Source: Gymnopus androsaceus JB14 (Eukaryota; Basidiomycota; Agaricomycetes; Agaricales; Omphalotaceae). Taken from it: a stretch of 64,000 bases of DNA. The stretch covers positions 1 to 64,000 of the forward strand of contig ML769684.1 in assembly GCA_009733575.1 (NCBI GenBank). The letters run 5' to 3'. Positions 1 to 12,500 of this stretch are shown here, piece by piece. A program made the position numbers and the translations under genes. The notes beneath the pieces are model-generated. The model worked only from the letters and a program-made list of their open reading frames with translations, was not told where the DNA came from and did no database searches. The number at the start of each line of letters is the position of its first letter. Position 1 is the first letter of the stretch.

Positions 1-1105
1 TGTGCCTGCTCACTCCTGGAAAAATATGAGGTAAAACTGTGATATTTCGCGTAGAAAAAATATGCGAAATATCATCGGTCTACGGTGCAGCAGTGATAGA
101 GTACAAAAATTGTAACAACTTTTGATGCGTCGAATGTGGTCACATGCCACCGGACCGTTACTTTCCATGAGCGTGAGTAAGGTAGACAGTTACCTCTAGT
201 ACAATAGGTTCTACAGAATCAAACTCCCTCAGTTAAAACAGTTCTCTCAGCACCTTATAAGTCCCCCATCTATTGTGTCATACTACTGTGATTCGTCACT
301 CTAGTGTTACAGAGCCAACAGAGTTGGCGCTTATCTAGTAGTAAAGAACTGATCAAGGGGCTGCAAACTTTCAAAAAGCTGACCGCAGGTTGAACTTTTT
401 GGAACTAGAGTTTTGGTCAGACTAACTAACTACTTAAGCATTCTCGTGTACCATATATAGTAAATCAAGCTTAAATATTATATTTTTCTGCCTCAGAGCT
501 ACCAGTCAGACTATCCCAAGCTTTTTATAGATTGTATATACTATGAATCTTGAATAGACACCTCTTAGAAAACATTCTCACTGAAGCATTGGAACTTAGG
601 ACTATCTAACACTATGTGATTGGTGTGACAAAAAGGGACTGTCACCTGTAAAAATTACCAGAAATAGAGGAATCAAGAGGGAGGAGCTCAATCAGACATC
701 TGGTGGTAAGTGCAATGGACTAGGGAGGTCCCAAAATGCCCCAAATCACCCATTTAGAGGTGTCGAACTTTTTTTTCTGGCCTGATGGCTGGACTAACTA
801 TGGGTTGGGTGCTTAATTCTTTGTAGCCCCTTGGAAGTGATGAAAAAACTTTTTTCGAGATACTTTCTAAAAAATCTGTTAAGGCGGACAATAAACTGAC
901 TCAAGCTACATGTTTGTCGCTTGAAGAAAGTCGATTGGGAGCCTCGTTGAAGTGATACTCATGATCGCTCGTAAAAACATATGCAAGATGGTCGCGAATG
1001 GTCGCTTTGTCTTGCGAGTTTGATCTCACGTGGTCATCTCTGACTCTTCTGCAACCAAAGCAAAAACCGGCCAGCTGAGCTGGTTATCCACGCGTCGGAC
1101 CTTGT
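1..1105. other. Gene-free upstream region
   Basis: No reading frame here looks like coding sequence on either strand. The stretch is AT-rich and ends in the presumed promoter and 5' untranslated region of the formin gene that starts at 1106. The only clear structure is a perfect 11-base inverted repeat at 40-50 and 64-74, listed separately. No similarity to a recognisable transposon protein is visible. Confidence 0.6.
40..74. repeat. Perfect 11-bp inverted repeat (hairpin)
   Basis: TGATATTTCGC at 40-50 is the exact reverse complement of GCGAAATATCA at 64-74, with a 13-base spacer of mostly A. The arms could form a stem-loop or be a palindromic protein site. The function is unknown, and it lies about 1 kb upstream of the formin gene. 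Confidence 0.6.
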
Positions 1106-4100
1106 ATGGATAGTATTTTTGGACGAAAGCGCAAAACACGGCAATCGAGCATCTCTGGGATCACTGAACTGAACGAAAGCAGCTCTGTTCCCTATGACAA
1201 ATTGCCTTCTCCCCGGTCTCCCTTGCCAGTGGGCACTAATTCGCAGGGAGTTATCAGTCCAGGATTTATATCTGCGCCTATAACCAATCCTACATTAACC
1301 ACCAATGGCACAGAACTCAACAAATTTGCCATGCAGCGAAGTAAAGCTGAACGGGACAAGGCTTACGAACTTCATGCCAATCAGCGACCAGCTTCTCCCA
1401 GTACTACCTTATCCTGGTCAGATTCTACAACGGCTTACAGTGGGACTCATAGAGACTCGCAGGCGACAGCACGTACTCGTCGCAGTGAGGCCTCTTCAAC
1501 TTCCGCCTCTTCTATCCAATCTCGCAGTCCAAACATGTCTGATTTCGGTCAGATGGCCGGGCAGTCCTCTACGATCAGACCAACATCAGCCATGACCACC
1601 CGCTCAGAGGGCAATCGATTCTCGAAATATGCCCATTCGCTCGCTCCCTCTGATGTAGGATCCCTTCCTCATCTCTCCCATATTTACCATCCGCATCGGA
1701 GCCATAACCCGGACGAGTTTGACTTTCCTCGGCCCACAGACGACGAAGTAGAGGCCTTGTTCGAGCAGGTCAAGATTACTCGCGGTCTAGATGGCATGGA
1801 TCTTCCGCTAGATCAAAAGTGGAACTTGGTGAAGAGCGACTGGCAGATAAGATGGAAAGAGGAAAAGGCTAGAGATGAGCAGACCAGAAGACAGACGGAG
1901 ACCGGGCAACCTGCTGCTATACTGGCTGAGACGCCTGAGTGGTATGTGAAGAAGTTTTTAGACAAGACCGTTACTCCAAAGCAGGCGCTCGGTCTTCAGG
2001 TTTGCCTACGGAGTAAGGAAGTAAGGTGAGTATCCTATTTCTATCTTCGGAGCTCTGGTTAAACGACTCTCCAGCTGGTTTCGCCAATTTGTGTCAATAC
2101 AAGGAACGTCTGTGCTAGCCCAAACGTTGAATCATCTCAGTCGGAAAGGTTCTTCAAGGTGCGTGACAAATAAAAGATGCCAGTTCCAACCTAATTCCGT
2201 TACAGGCGCGAACATGATATCCAACTAGAGTACGAGGTGGCGAAGTGTTTGAAACAGATTCTGAATAATCCGGTGTGTTCCACATTTCCTACGCTTCTCA
2301 TTCTCATATAAACTTCCTACACCTCTAGTCTGCAACAAATGAAGCCTTGACCCATCATCAAATCGTTACCCAAGTCGCGTCTTCTTTGAATAGTCCACAT
2401 ATCCCTACGCGCAAACTTCTTTTAGATCTACTTTCCTTCCTAACATACTGGGATGAAGGCAAAGTTCAGCCACTCGTTGTATCTGCACTTGAGGCTCTCA
2501 GCTCCTCCAATAATGAAGGCGGCGGCCCATACGACTATTGGTTCAAGTCGCTGGAGCAAACGCTTTCGGGTCGAGGAAAGATGGGGAGTTTAGTTGGGGC
2601 TAGTGAAGACGTCAAAAAGGCCGGAGGCATAGACACCAATCTGAACGAATATGCGGTTCGTCTCATAGATTCTCTTTTGCACTTATCCAACTCATTTCGG
2701 TTCTCTAGCTCTCCAATCTCATTCTCGTCGTCGGTATCCTGGAATTCATCGATGATTTGGATCTCCGGCTCCATCATCGCTCTCAAATGGAATCTGCTGG
2801 TTTACAGAATATCATCGTGCTCTGCCAACAGTTTAACGTCTCCAACATCGACAAGCAGATTCGGAAACTCCAGGCATTCCTCGACGAGGACGAGCGTCAG
2901 CTACGATCTCGGCTGGACCAGGAGATTCTCAAAGACCTGAACAATCCCAAGGACGTTTACAACGCCATCTATGCCAAGATTGAGGATTCGAAAGCGCGGG
3001 ATTATTTCCTCTCCATGATGCAACACTTGCTGCTTATTAGAGAAGAGGGGCAACCTATGGTGCATTATTATCAGCTCATAGACTCGATGGTCACGGACAT
3101 AGTGATGGATAAAAAGCTAGCAGGCGCGGAGCAGCGTTTCGGACATTCTGTGGAACGAATTATTGCTCAGTTCAACGAGACGGGTCGGTTACAAGAAGTA
3201 GAGGATGAGTTGCAAAAGTCACGAGCTGACGCTCTACGGCTAAAGTTGGAAAATGATGCGTTACTAGACGAGATATCAGAGGGTCAGGAAGGAATGGTAG
3301 GACGATTGAAAGAAGAACTGCTGCGGTTGGAGCAGAAGTTGAACGTGTCGAGGGAGACCACTGCGAGACTACAAGGTCAGGTTGAGACGCAGAGGTCAGA
3401 GTATGAAGATCAGATAAATCAGCTGGAGACGCAAATCATTGAGCTGTTCAGGATGCTCAAGGAAGTTGGGAAAGGTGTTACGACCATTCTTGATACCGGA
3501 GGTATGGACCGGAAGACTCTGGTTCAAACTTTGGAGAAACAGTTTCAGCGGACCCAAACTATTCACAAATTGGAGGGGAGGGACGCATTTGGGCGCCGGA
3601 AGAAGAATGATGGCGAAGAGTCTGAGGAAGACGACACGGAGGCTACGCCTGGTAAATCTTCATCATTGCGACGATCCAGGGTAGTCACTAGCAAGAAGTC
3701 GTTGTCCAAGAAGGGCGGTAAAGCTGAAGACTCCAGTCGTGCCTCGCAGTTTATGGACGCTGAAGATGCTGATGCAGAGGAACAAATCCAACAGCAATTA
3801 ACAGCTGGGGTATCATTGGTCGGGGTTTCTGCTTTCTCAAGTGTGACCAGTCCTGACTGAGTTTATTTCAGACCTCTCCTCAAGGTCCCTCGACTATCTC
3901 GCGTAGTATCCGAGGTTCTCCGCGCCCGGGCAAGACGAGCGACAAGCTAGCGCTACGCGAGGATGGCGAATCTTCTCTTGCGTACAATCGAAGTGAGGAT
4001 TCCACCGATGACGATTCGACCAAACGATCAACGATTATGACTGACGACACTATACCCACTTCCGTAAGCTCTGACGGCTCTCATGATACCTCACGCACTC

Positions 4101-6553
4101 CTGCCCCTGGATCCTTAGCAGAACAGCTCAGTAAACACATTCTTGCTAGAAATAAGAGTCTGTCTTCCTCCTCACCGGCCAAACCACCTCTCGTGGATCC
4201 TACAGGTGCTACAGCCCCTCCTCCACCTCCACCTCCACCTCCTCCGCCACCCCCGCCCCTCCGCCTCCACCACCGCCACCACCCCCGGGTTCCGGTGGGT
4301 TCCCCGCGCCACCTCCACCCCCGCCTCCACCTCCTGTTGGTTTCAAAGGTTATCCTGGAAGTGCACCGTCATCCCTATCCTCTTCTCTCGCAGGCTCCCC
4401 TGCACCTCCACCACCACCTCCGCTGCCTGGTTCGGCTCGATCCAACTTGAGCTCTGCTCCTAGCTCTGCACGTGCCTCCATGCTATTGGGCGCAAACCCA
4501 TTATCTGCCCGCAAAGATTTGCCAATCACACCCAATATTAAGATGAAACAGCTGCAATGGGATAAGCTTCCACAACAACAGGTCGCAAAGACTGTATGGA
4601 ACGACGAAAAGCCGTCACGAGAGGTTGAGATGATTCAGATCCTGAAGGATGATGGTGTTTGGATGGAGATGGAGGAAGACTTTAAAGCCAAGCAACTCGT
4701 GGTAAATCTAATGGGTAAGCTACTCCAATGTACTGTTCTCCGTCTCTGGTTTGATCTTCAAATGCAGCACGCCAAAAACGCGCGGAGCTCAAGAGCGTAT
4801 TGGACACGGAGACTAAAAAACGCGTCGGTAAGTTTGGGTACTTTTCAAGAGCTCGGACGTATCTGAATCGAACGCTTTGTCAGAGATCCTTATACAAGGC
4901 GTCAAGAAGCTCGAACCTGAGGAAATTGCCCGCAAGATCCAGCACTTTGATCAGGAGCTGTGTACGCAGGTGTTCCTTAGTGAACTAAAACGTGTTTTAC
5001 CTTCGCCAGAGCAGGTACGCTGGATTTCACTACTTTTAATACATTCACGAATATTGCTTCTAGGTGGGCAAGCTCAATGTGTATCGCAACGCGGACCCGA
5101 AGGAGTTGGCTGAGCTGCATCCTGCTGACCGGCTCATGGTCAAATTAATCCAAATCGATCGGCTGGCGCCCCGTATTGAAGGTATGATCTATAAAGGTAC
5201 ATTTGACGAGCGATGGTCTCTGTTGGATGAGGTGATTGGATGCATTGATTGTCGTCTTTCAATTATTCTAACATATCCTTAGGGTGCGCAAAAACTGACA
5301 GAAGCAGGCAACGCGTTGTTGAATGCCAAATCGTTCAAGGAATTACTGAGCGTAAGTTGCAGTTTGTGTATGAACCCGGCTAGCTACTCATGAACCATTC
5401 ACTAGCTTATCCTGCTGGTCGGTAACTACATGAATGGAGCTGGTATTAAAGGAGGCGCCTTTGGTTTCCGTGTCAGCAGCGTGAACAAGGTGATTGTCTT
5501 ATGCTTCGTGTGATTTTCGATCTCTCATTGATTTATTATCAGCTTGTCGACACCAAATCGGTCAATAATACGACCCTGTTGCATTTTCTTGAGCGCACCG
5601 TCATGAAGCATTTCCCCGCCATGGAAGACTTTTTAGAAGAACTTGCAAAGCCCGCCGAGGCTTATCGAGGTGATGCATTGCCTTCATTTTTGGTACTTGA
5701 TCTAATACGTTCCGTTATAGTAAATTTGCAAGAGTTGCGCAAAGGGCATGTTGACCTACGCGATGGACTGAAGCAAATCCGCAAGGAGCTGGCAGACCAC
5801 TTTGCGGATATGAACCAAAACGATCAGTACGGCAAACAAATGTGGTCATTCGTCAAGAAAGCCAATGCACAAATGGAAGATCTCAGCGACGACGTAAACT
5901 CGGCCGACGCTATGTTCACAGAAGTCATAAAGTATTATGGGGAAGAGGATAAAAACATGAATTCTTCCGAATTTTATGGCATCTTCAAGACATTTGTTAC
6001 TTCATACAGGGTTTGACCTGTTTCTTTATTGCTGAGACTCATTCTCATTGACGATCTTTAGAAATGCAAGTCGGAAAATCAGAGCATGGCTGATGCGCTA
6101 CTCGCAGTGGAGAAGCGCAAACAAGCTGCACAGGAAATGAAGGAACATCGCGAAAAGGTCGCCGCCACAGTGAACAACGAGAGCGCTGATGTTCTCGATA
6201 GTCTACTCGAAAAGCTACGCAATGGCGAAGGTGTGGGTCGAAAATCACGCAGGACCAGAGGGCCAACAGAGATACAACCGGCGGTCCCGTTGACGCTTCA
6301 GCTCGACAGCAGCGAAGTGAACGATACGGCAGCAGACATTGCCCGGGACATGTTGGCGAATCTGCAGTCGGACGGGTTCGTTGCCCCTATACCTTCCCCC
6401 ACGGCAGCAACGAATACATCTACGAGACGGAGGACTCGTCGGAGGAAGGAAGCGCCTGCGACGGATGGCTTTTTAGAACCGAGGAGTCCCACCTCTCCAC
6501 TTGCGATGGAGGTTGAGCTGGATACGGGTGAAGAACCAGCATCGGACTCATGA
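1106..6553 (+). CDS. Diaphanous-type formin (Bni1/SepA/Cdc12-like)
   Basis: A formin nucleates and elongates unbranched actin filaments for polarity cables and the septation ring. The long first exon encodes a serine-rich leader followed by the start of the Rho-binding GBD. The armadillo-like FH3 region follows (about 2050-3100), then a coiled coil (3150-3560), an FH1 proline tract (about 4215-4435) and the FH2 domain (about 4510-6010, including the stretch GNYMNGAGIKGGAFGF). The C-terminus has a DAD motif (VLDSLLEKLRNG followed by basic residues, about 6190-6260), so Rho-relieved autoinhibition is expected. At least ten short introns are needed, for example 2659-2708 and 3810-3871. The reading frame breaks once inside the FH1 proline codons, near 4250-4260, where one C appears to be missing. 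The 3' end faces TFIIB convergently. Confidence 0.93.
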
Positions 6554-6759
6554 CATTGGATTTGTGTTATCTGTATCTGTATCGCATTGCTTTCACGCTC
6601 ACTGCTTAGACAGTTATATATTCCTTAATAAGTGTATACTGTAATTATTATTCTGGACGCTTCTGAAATGATTATAGGCTTGTGCTCAACCAGATTGCAT
6701 TGACACATTAGCAGGAGGTACATATAGATACATACAGTATGGTAGGGAAGCATGAGCAT

Positions 6760-7865
6760 TCACCGAGGTCCTTCATCTACTCTGAGGTTGTTCATGTCGA
6801 CCTTCTTTTCGTCAATCCATTTTTGTTTCACTAATTTCATCCTGTCTGCGTAATATAACCTGTACACCAAACGAATGGTACCCTCGCTAACTCCAGCCAC
6901 ATCACCAATCTCCTTCAACGTCTTTGGTACGCCCAGCAGATAACAAGTGAAATAGATGGCACCTCCGGCAATGGAGACTGGACTTCGACCGTCAGCAATT
7001 CCATGCTCGCGTGCAGCGACGATGATGTCGGCACAGTAAGACTGGACTTTGGGGTGAAGGTCGAGGTGATTGCAATAGCGCACGACAAGGCTCTCTGGAC
7101 CTGCCGAGCTTGCCTGAGAGGCGTGCGTTGCAGATGCACCAGGTGTGAGATTGAAGGCCTGCTCCAAGGCCTTGTAGCACTGTCCCAAAGCCTTCTTGGT
7201 CACATGCGTGAGGTTACATATTTCTCGGAAAGTTCTGGGTACATGGGCTTGTCGACAGGCGATGAATATGCATGCAGCAATGACTGCTTCCAGAGGCTTT
7301 CCACGGAGAAGTTTTTCTTCATCGGATCGCTTGTAGAGTTGCTTGGCAATATCGGAGATGGTTTTTGGAAGGGAGAACTGGTCACACCAGGAGGAGATGT
7401 CACGAAAGGCAGTGAGAAGGTTGCGCTCTGTACGAGATGACTGTGACCGAGAGGCAGCACGCTGGAGCTCACGGGCCAGACCAGAGCCACCGTCTTGAAA
7501 GGAAATTACAGTGTCGAGTTGTTCAATACCTTCCATGAGCGGGTCTGAAGCTGCACCGACACGAGAAGGATCGTCTCCCTCATCGTTTGCGAATGTCTAG
7601 ACGAATAATCGTCGACACAAATGAAAGAAGAAAGAAGAAAAATACGACTCACTCTCCATTCACTGCGGGTATCTACAACCCTATCCCCAAGCACCAGCCC
7701 ACATGAGCCACAGACCAAGTCACCAGAGCTAAATTCCTCGACAATGTTGGGATTTGGATCTCTACATTCTGGGCAAATCAGACGAACGGCTAAATCTGGC
7801 GCAAAGGTTTGCTGAGTGGCTTTTGTTGGGGGCTGAGCAAGGGGAAAGGGTTGTGAATATGCCAT
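6760..7865 (-). CDS. SUA7: Transcription initiation factor IIB
   Basis: TFIIB links TBP-bound promoters to RNA polymerase II. The first exon encodes the N-terminal zinc ribbon (CPEC, then CGSCG) and the start of the B-reader. One intron with a GTGAGT donor follows Arg-Ser-Glu-Trp-Arg. The second exon opens with [14 protein letters not shown], the conserved B-linker. It then carries two cyclin-like repeats (about 7400-7180 and 7080-6850), including [14 protein letters not shown] in the second repeat. The length of about 340 residues is normal for the family and the frame is intact. The start is shared divergently with NOP53, 92 bp away. Confidence 0.96.
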
Positions 7866-7957
7866 GAATCAGTGAGATAGCAAGTATCGATTCAGAGATG
7901 GTGGTGGTCAAGGTTCAAGCTTGCGCAGATTGGTAAGCACGCGTCTCTTTCTTCTTC

Positions 7958-9457
7958 ATGTCCAAAAAGTCCCAACCTAGCCGGAAAGGAAAAAAAGCGT
8001 GGCGGAAGAATGTGGATCTAAAAGATTTAGAGGAAGGATTGGAAGAGCGAAGGGAGGAAGAGAGATTATTTGGAGGTTCTCTCAGTCAAAAACCCGACGA
8101 TGCTCTTTTTCAGATTGATACAAAAGCCGACGAAAATTGTCAGTCTTTTTTTTTTTCATTCTTGTCTTTCTCCCAACTCTAAAGAATAACCAGTGCGCTC
8201 CGTGCTTCCAAAGGCCAAGCCAGCTGAATTAACTTCGTTGAAAATTCTCTCAGAACGAAGTGCAGTCCCTGCAGTATTCTCGAGGACTACCAGTCGCAAG
8301 CATCATCTCTCGCGCGAAGAAAAAGATCGTTTGCTTCGTGTCGCAAAACGTCCTCGAAAAGGTCCGTTTGGAGCCATTCTAGATGAACCTGATGGTTGGT
8401 CTGCTGCTTCCGGAGGTCAGTAAATCTCTACAAGAAAAAAAATTCTATATTAAATCTATACAGGTGTAACTGAAGCAGTTAAATTGTCTGGTCATTATGA
8501 TCCATGGGCTTCTTCTCCTCCAGCCACCTCCGAACCCATTCCTCTTGCCATTGCAAATCTACCTCCTTCACACCCCCCATCTGCGACAACAGAAATTTCT
8601 ACCAACCCTCGAACTCTCATTTGCCTGCCAGCTGTTCCTCTACCGCACGCTGGCACATCATATAATCCCCCTGTTCAAGCTCATACAGAACTCCTCCTTC
8701 GTGCTCACAAGGAGGAAGAGTCCCGTCTGCGTGAAGATGTGAGGTGGAAAGAGGCTGGTCAAGCTATCAAGGACGCAGTACCTGGTGAACCTAGTTTGGG
8801 TGCTGAGGGAATGGCAATCGACAATCCTGGTGAAAATGTCGAGGAGGCCGAAAATGCGGAAGAGGCAGCTTTACCCCCAAAGAAGATCCCTCAACGCAAA
8901 ACAAAAGCCGAACGACGAAAAGCGCTCAAAGTCCGTGCAGAAAGACGTTTCTTGGCTGAGCGGGCAGCCAAACGTCGACAACTGTCGTTTTTGAGCGAGT
9001 TGAACGCGAGAAAGTTGAGAAGGGTAGAAAGAGGTCCAGCGCAAGAGGAGATTCTGCAACAACGGAAGAATGCGCTGCAGGAAAAGTTGAAAACGGGTCT
9101 TGCTGGCCAGAAGCTTGGCAAGCATCGAGTCCCCGAGGGTCTGGTCGATGTGCAACTTGGAGATGAGTTGAGCGAAACCTTGCGAGGGATGAAGGTAATG
9201 TGATTTGACCTTGCTGCCTTTTGCAGGATATTCATCGTATTGTTTAGGTCGAGGGTAACCTTTTCAAGGACCGTTTCCTCAATTTGCAGCAGAGGGCCCT
9301 GATTGAGCCGAGATTGAGAGTTTTGTATGTCCTGTTTCTTCTGCCTTGCCATTTGTGCATTGACCATCTCTTTAGGCCCAAAAAGCGTCGTGTACGTATG
9401 GTCGAGTATGAGAAGCATGCATGGAAGAGATTTGACAGGGAACAAGAGAGGAGATAA
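7958..9457 (+). CDS. NOP53: Ribosome biogenesis protein NOP53 (GLTSCR2/PICT1 family)
   Basis: NOP53 acts in the nucleolus in late 60S subunit maturation, where the yeast protein recruits the exosome helicase Mtr4 during ITS2 processing. The N-terminus (SRKGKKAWRKNVD, then an acidic-basic helix) is the family signature. The middle contains RVAKRPRKGPFGAILDE, and the C-terminal half is a long, highly charged helix ending in VEYEKHAWKRFDREQERR. Four to five exons are needed, with introns at about 8140-8192, 8415-8463, 9196-9247 and 9327-9374. The start is the first ATG after the divergent TFIIB start. The frame is intact throughout. Confidence 0.92.
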
Positions 9458-9581
9458 GTAGCTTGCTGTAGTATTACATGTAGTCGCACGAGGCATGATG
9501 TAATTAGATTTGCTTAAAACGGCTCAGAGCCGCTGCTTTGACCTTGACCCATATTTGAAATCTGAGACTGTGGCCGACGAT

Positions 9582-12500
9582 ATGACTCGTAAGTCTCTTG
9601 TTCTTTCTTCCATTCAAGGCCATAAATTACCGGAATTAACCACACCTTGTTGGCTACTAATAGGGTCTTCGGAGGATCTGCCTTCGACCGTTGCCTTTCC
9701 ATCGTCAAACCAGGACAGAACCTCGGTCTATTCTGTTCAATCTTCAATATCTACAAATTCTAGTGACTCACAGCTCCCTCCGCCACCACCTCTCCCGTAT
9801 CTTCCCTTCAGACGGATTTCCTTGCCTTCATTACCGCCTCAGAACCTCCTTCCTCAGCATTCTCCTTTGCGACGACAACAGACCCAACCTCAGCAGCCTC
9901 AGAGATCGAGCATTGCCAGCTTTGATTCTTTACCGGAAACAGAGGAGAGCGAAGGTCGTGAAATTGGACCTATGGGTAGGATATTGAGGAATAAAGTATC
10001 AACAGCTTCCGCCAGCGGAAACAGTCCTCATGTTACTCCTCGCAAAGGCCCAAGGAGAACTGCAATGTCTATGCAGATTGGTTCAAGACCTCCCTCGCTG
10101 TCACCGATGCGCCGAAGATCCCAGGGAATCGCTGCATTACCGCTGAATGATCCACTGTTGGTCAAGCGTAGAAAGGTGGTTATGGAATTCTACGAAACCG
10201 AAAAGGCGTATGTAGAGGGATTAGATCTGATCTACGAGGTAATGTTTATTCTTACCAGGAAGATCACCTATTAATCACTATTAACAGCATTTCCTACTTC
10301 CCATTCTCAACTCGCTCGAAACATCTACACCTATCCTTGAAAGACCTCTTCTTACTTCCGTTTTCAGCAACTTTATCGATGTTTGGAATTTCCATCGTTC
10401 CTTGTACAGCGAGCTCTCGAGGCTATTCTATCCTCCTATACCTTTAGGGATGGAGCAGAGATACGCAAATACACCTCCGCCGAGTGCTGTAACGCCGCAA
10501 CACGAACAACTCCCTGATATGTCTTCCGCATTTCCCTTGTCCCCCCCTCCCCTCTCTCCCGTTCTCCTCGCACACTTTCCCTACCTCTCACTCTACACGC
10601 CCTTCATCACTGCATTCCCGCAGACACTTACGGCTCTCAATACCCTTCTTACACCTTCCTACTACTACCAACAACAACCGCGAGCTCAAACTCGTGCTGC
10701 TGCTGCTCGTGCGCAGTCTTCACAGTCGCCCTCAACAGCTTCCCCTACCAAGGGTACCGAGCTGAAGTACGAGAAACGGTTCGCGGACTTTGTGGCTACA
10801 CAGGAAAAGGACCCGCGATGCGGAAGATTGAAACTAAGAGATTGGTTGTTGACTATTGTGCAGAGGTGTCCGAGATATCTGTTGCTATTGGGCGATTTAC
10901 TCAGCTGTACACCAGGAGAAGCGCAATTATCTCCTGGAGGAAGGAAAGAAGCGTTGAACAAGTGAGGGAAAAGATGGAAAGAGACAAGAAAAAGTGGTAT
11001 CGTGAGGCTACCAAGGAGGAAGAAAAGGAGAGGGAGAAGTTGATTCAAGTATATGGGCTTGTGTCCAAGAGTGAGTGACTTTTCCTACGCTTTCATCTGT
11101 AGCTCAAACTATTTTCACAGTAACAACCTCACTCAACACCTCCATATCATCACACTCCCAAACTTTATCTCTTCCTCGCCCTTCAGCGCTCGACAGCCAA
11201 CCTTCCGTCGGACGGATTTCAGTTCATTTCTCCTGGCCGCACCCTCCTCAAGGCGAGGGACGTTACTGCAAATCGAAAACTCCGACGATAGAGTCAGACG
11301 AGGTGAAAGTAAAGATAGCGACATGCGACCACGAGAAAGAGAATTCTTACTCTTCTCAGATTGTCTTGTATGGCTTGCGAGCGAGGAGGCGGAAAGAAAG
11401 GAAAAGGAATGGAACTTCGATTTAGGTTCCATTTGGACTTCCTTTTCGGGCGGCGGTGGAAGTGGTACGTCTACGCCTGTGCAGAGCGAGAGCGGGGAGA
11501 GGCCAAAATCGGCAGCGTTAGCAAAATCAACGCCATTAATCGTCGAGGAAAGAGTTGATAATGGTTCAGACGAAAATGTCGTCTCTGCATCTGCCGTTCC
11601 TAGAGATCTCAAACGACCCCCCATGGCTCGAACGAGGAGTAAAAGCGAGGCAGAAGTTACACTTATGCAAGCAAAAGCCGCAGTTGCATCTACGTCGAAC
11701 GATGTACTGGATTCTCCAAACATTCTCGCCAAAAGCAAATCTGCTTTACCTACCGACAAGAATGCTCGTCGCCCAGTTCACAAATCCAACTTTTCCCGTA
11801 TCAACAAGAGTTCGGCGCTACATTTACATTTCAGAGATCGGAGGGGACGCAAAGATAGCTCTTCAAGACCTTATGGTGGCTGGGAGAAGGAACAATGGCT
11901 GTTTAAAGGCAAGATCGATTTGGTAAACTTGGAAATCGTAATTGATACCAGTGTTGGGATTGAGGAAGAAGGTGAAGAGGGCGACGGGGAGCTTGAGTGG
12001 AGATGGGAAGTTTTGAGTCCTCAAGGAAGTTTTGTGCTGTATGCTGGTGAGTATCTGGTCTGCGCCAATTATCACTGTATTTTAATCTCTATATCTAGTT
12101 TCAGCGCAAGACCGAGCCGATTGGACGACACTCATTCGACAAGCCAAGTCTCAGCAGCTTGTCGCGTTGAATGCTCAGCACCCCAACTCAACGTTAACTT
12201 CGAGTGAAGCAACACAGCATGTCCGCCGTACGCTGCAAGCGCTGCCATTTGCCCCCAACGACGTCCGAATGCAAGAAGTCGGACTTGACAAGGTGCTGAG
12301 CCGGCTCAGCACGGGTAGTGGCAATGGAGCAAGTGTCGAAGAGCATCATGAAGGGAAAGGAAAGGGACGGGATACCAAAAGCCATAAAAAGTCGAGTTCT
12401 AAGGATAAGAAGGCTTCTAACCCCGTCTGGCACAAAGAGCGGAGGTCCAGAGTCGAACACTGGGTACCAGCGATCTGGATTCCAGATGAGAAAGCAGAGG

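Noticed and set aside
8891..9496. Open frame of about 200 codons on the minus strand inside NOP53
   Set aside because: It is a shadow of the NOP53 exons, with no family motif and biased composition mirrored from the coding strand.
11133..11759. Minus-strand open frame of about 208 codons in the RhoGEF
   Set aside because: It is antisense to the PH-domain exon, is Ser/Leu-rich and has no recognisable motif or splice context.
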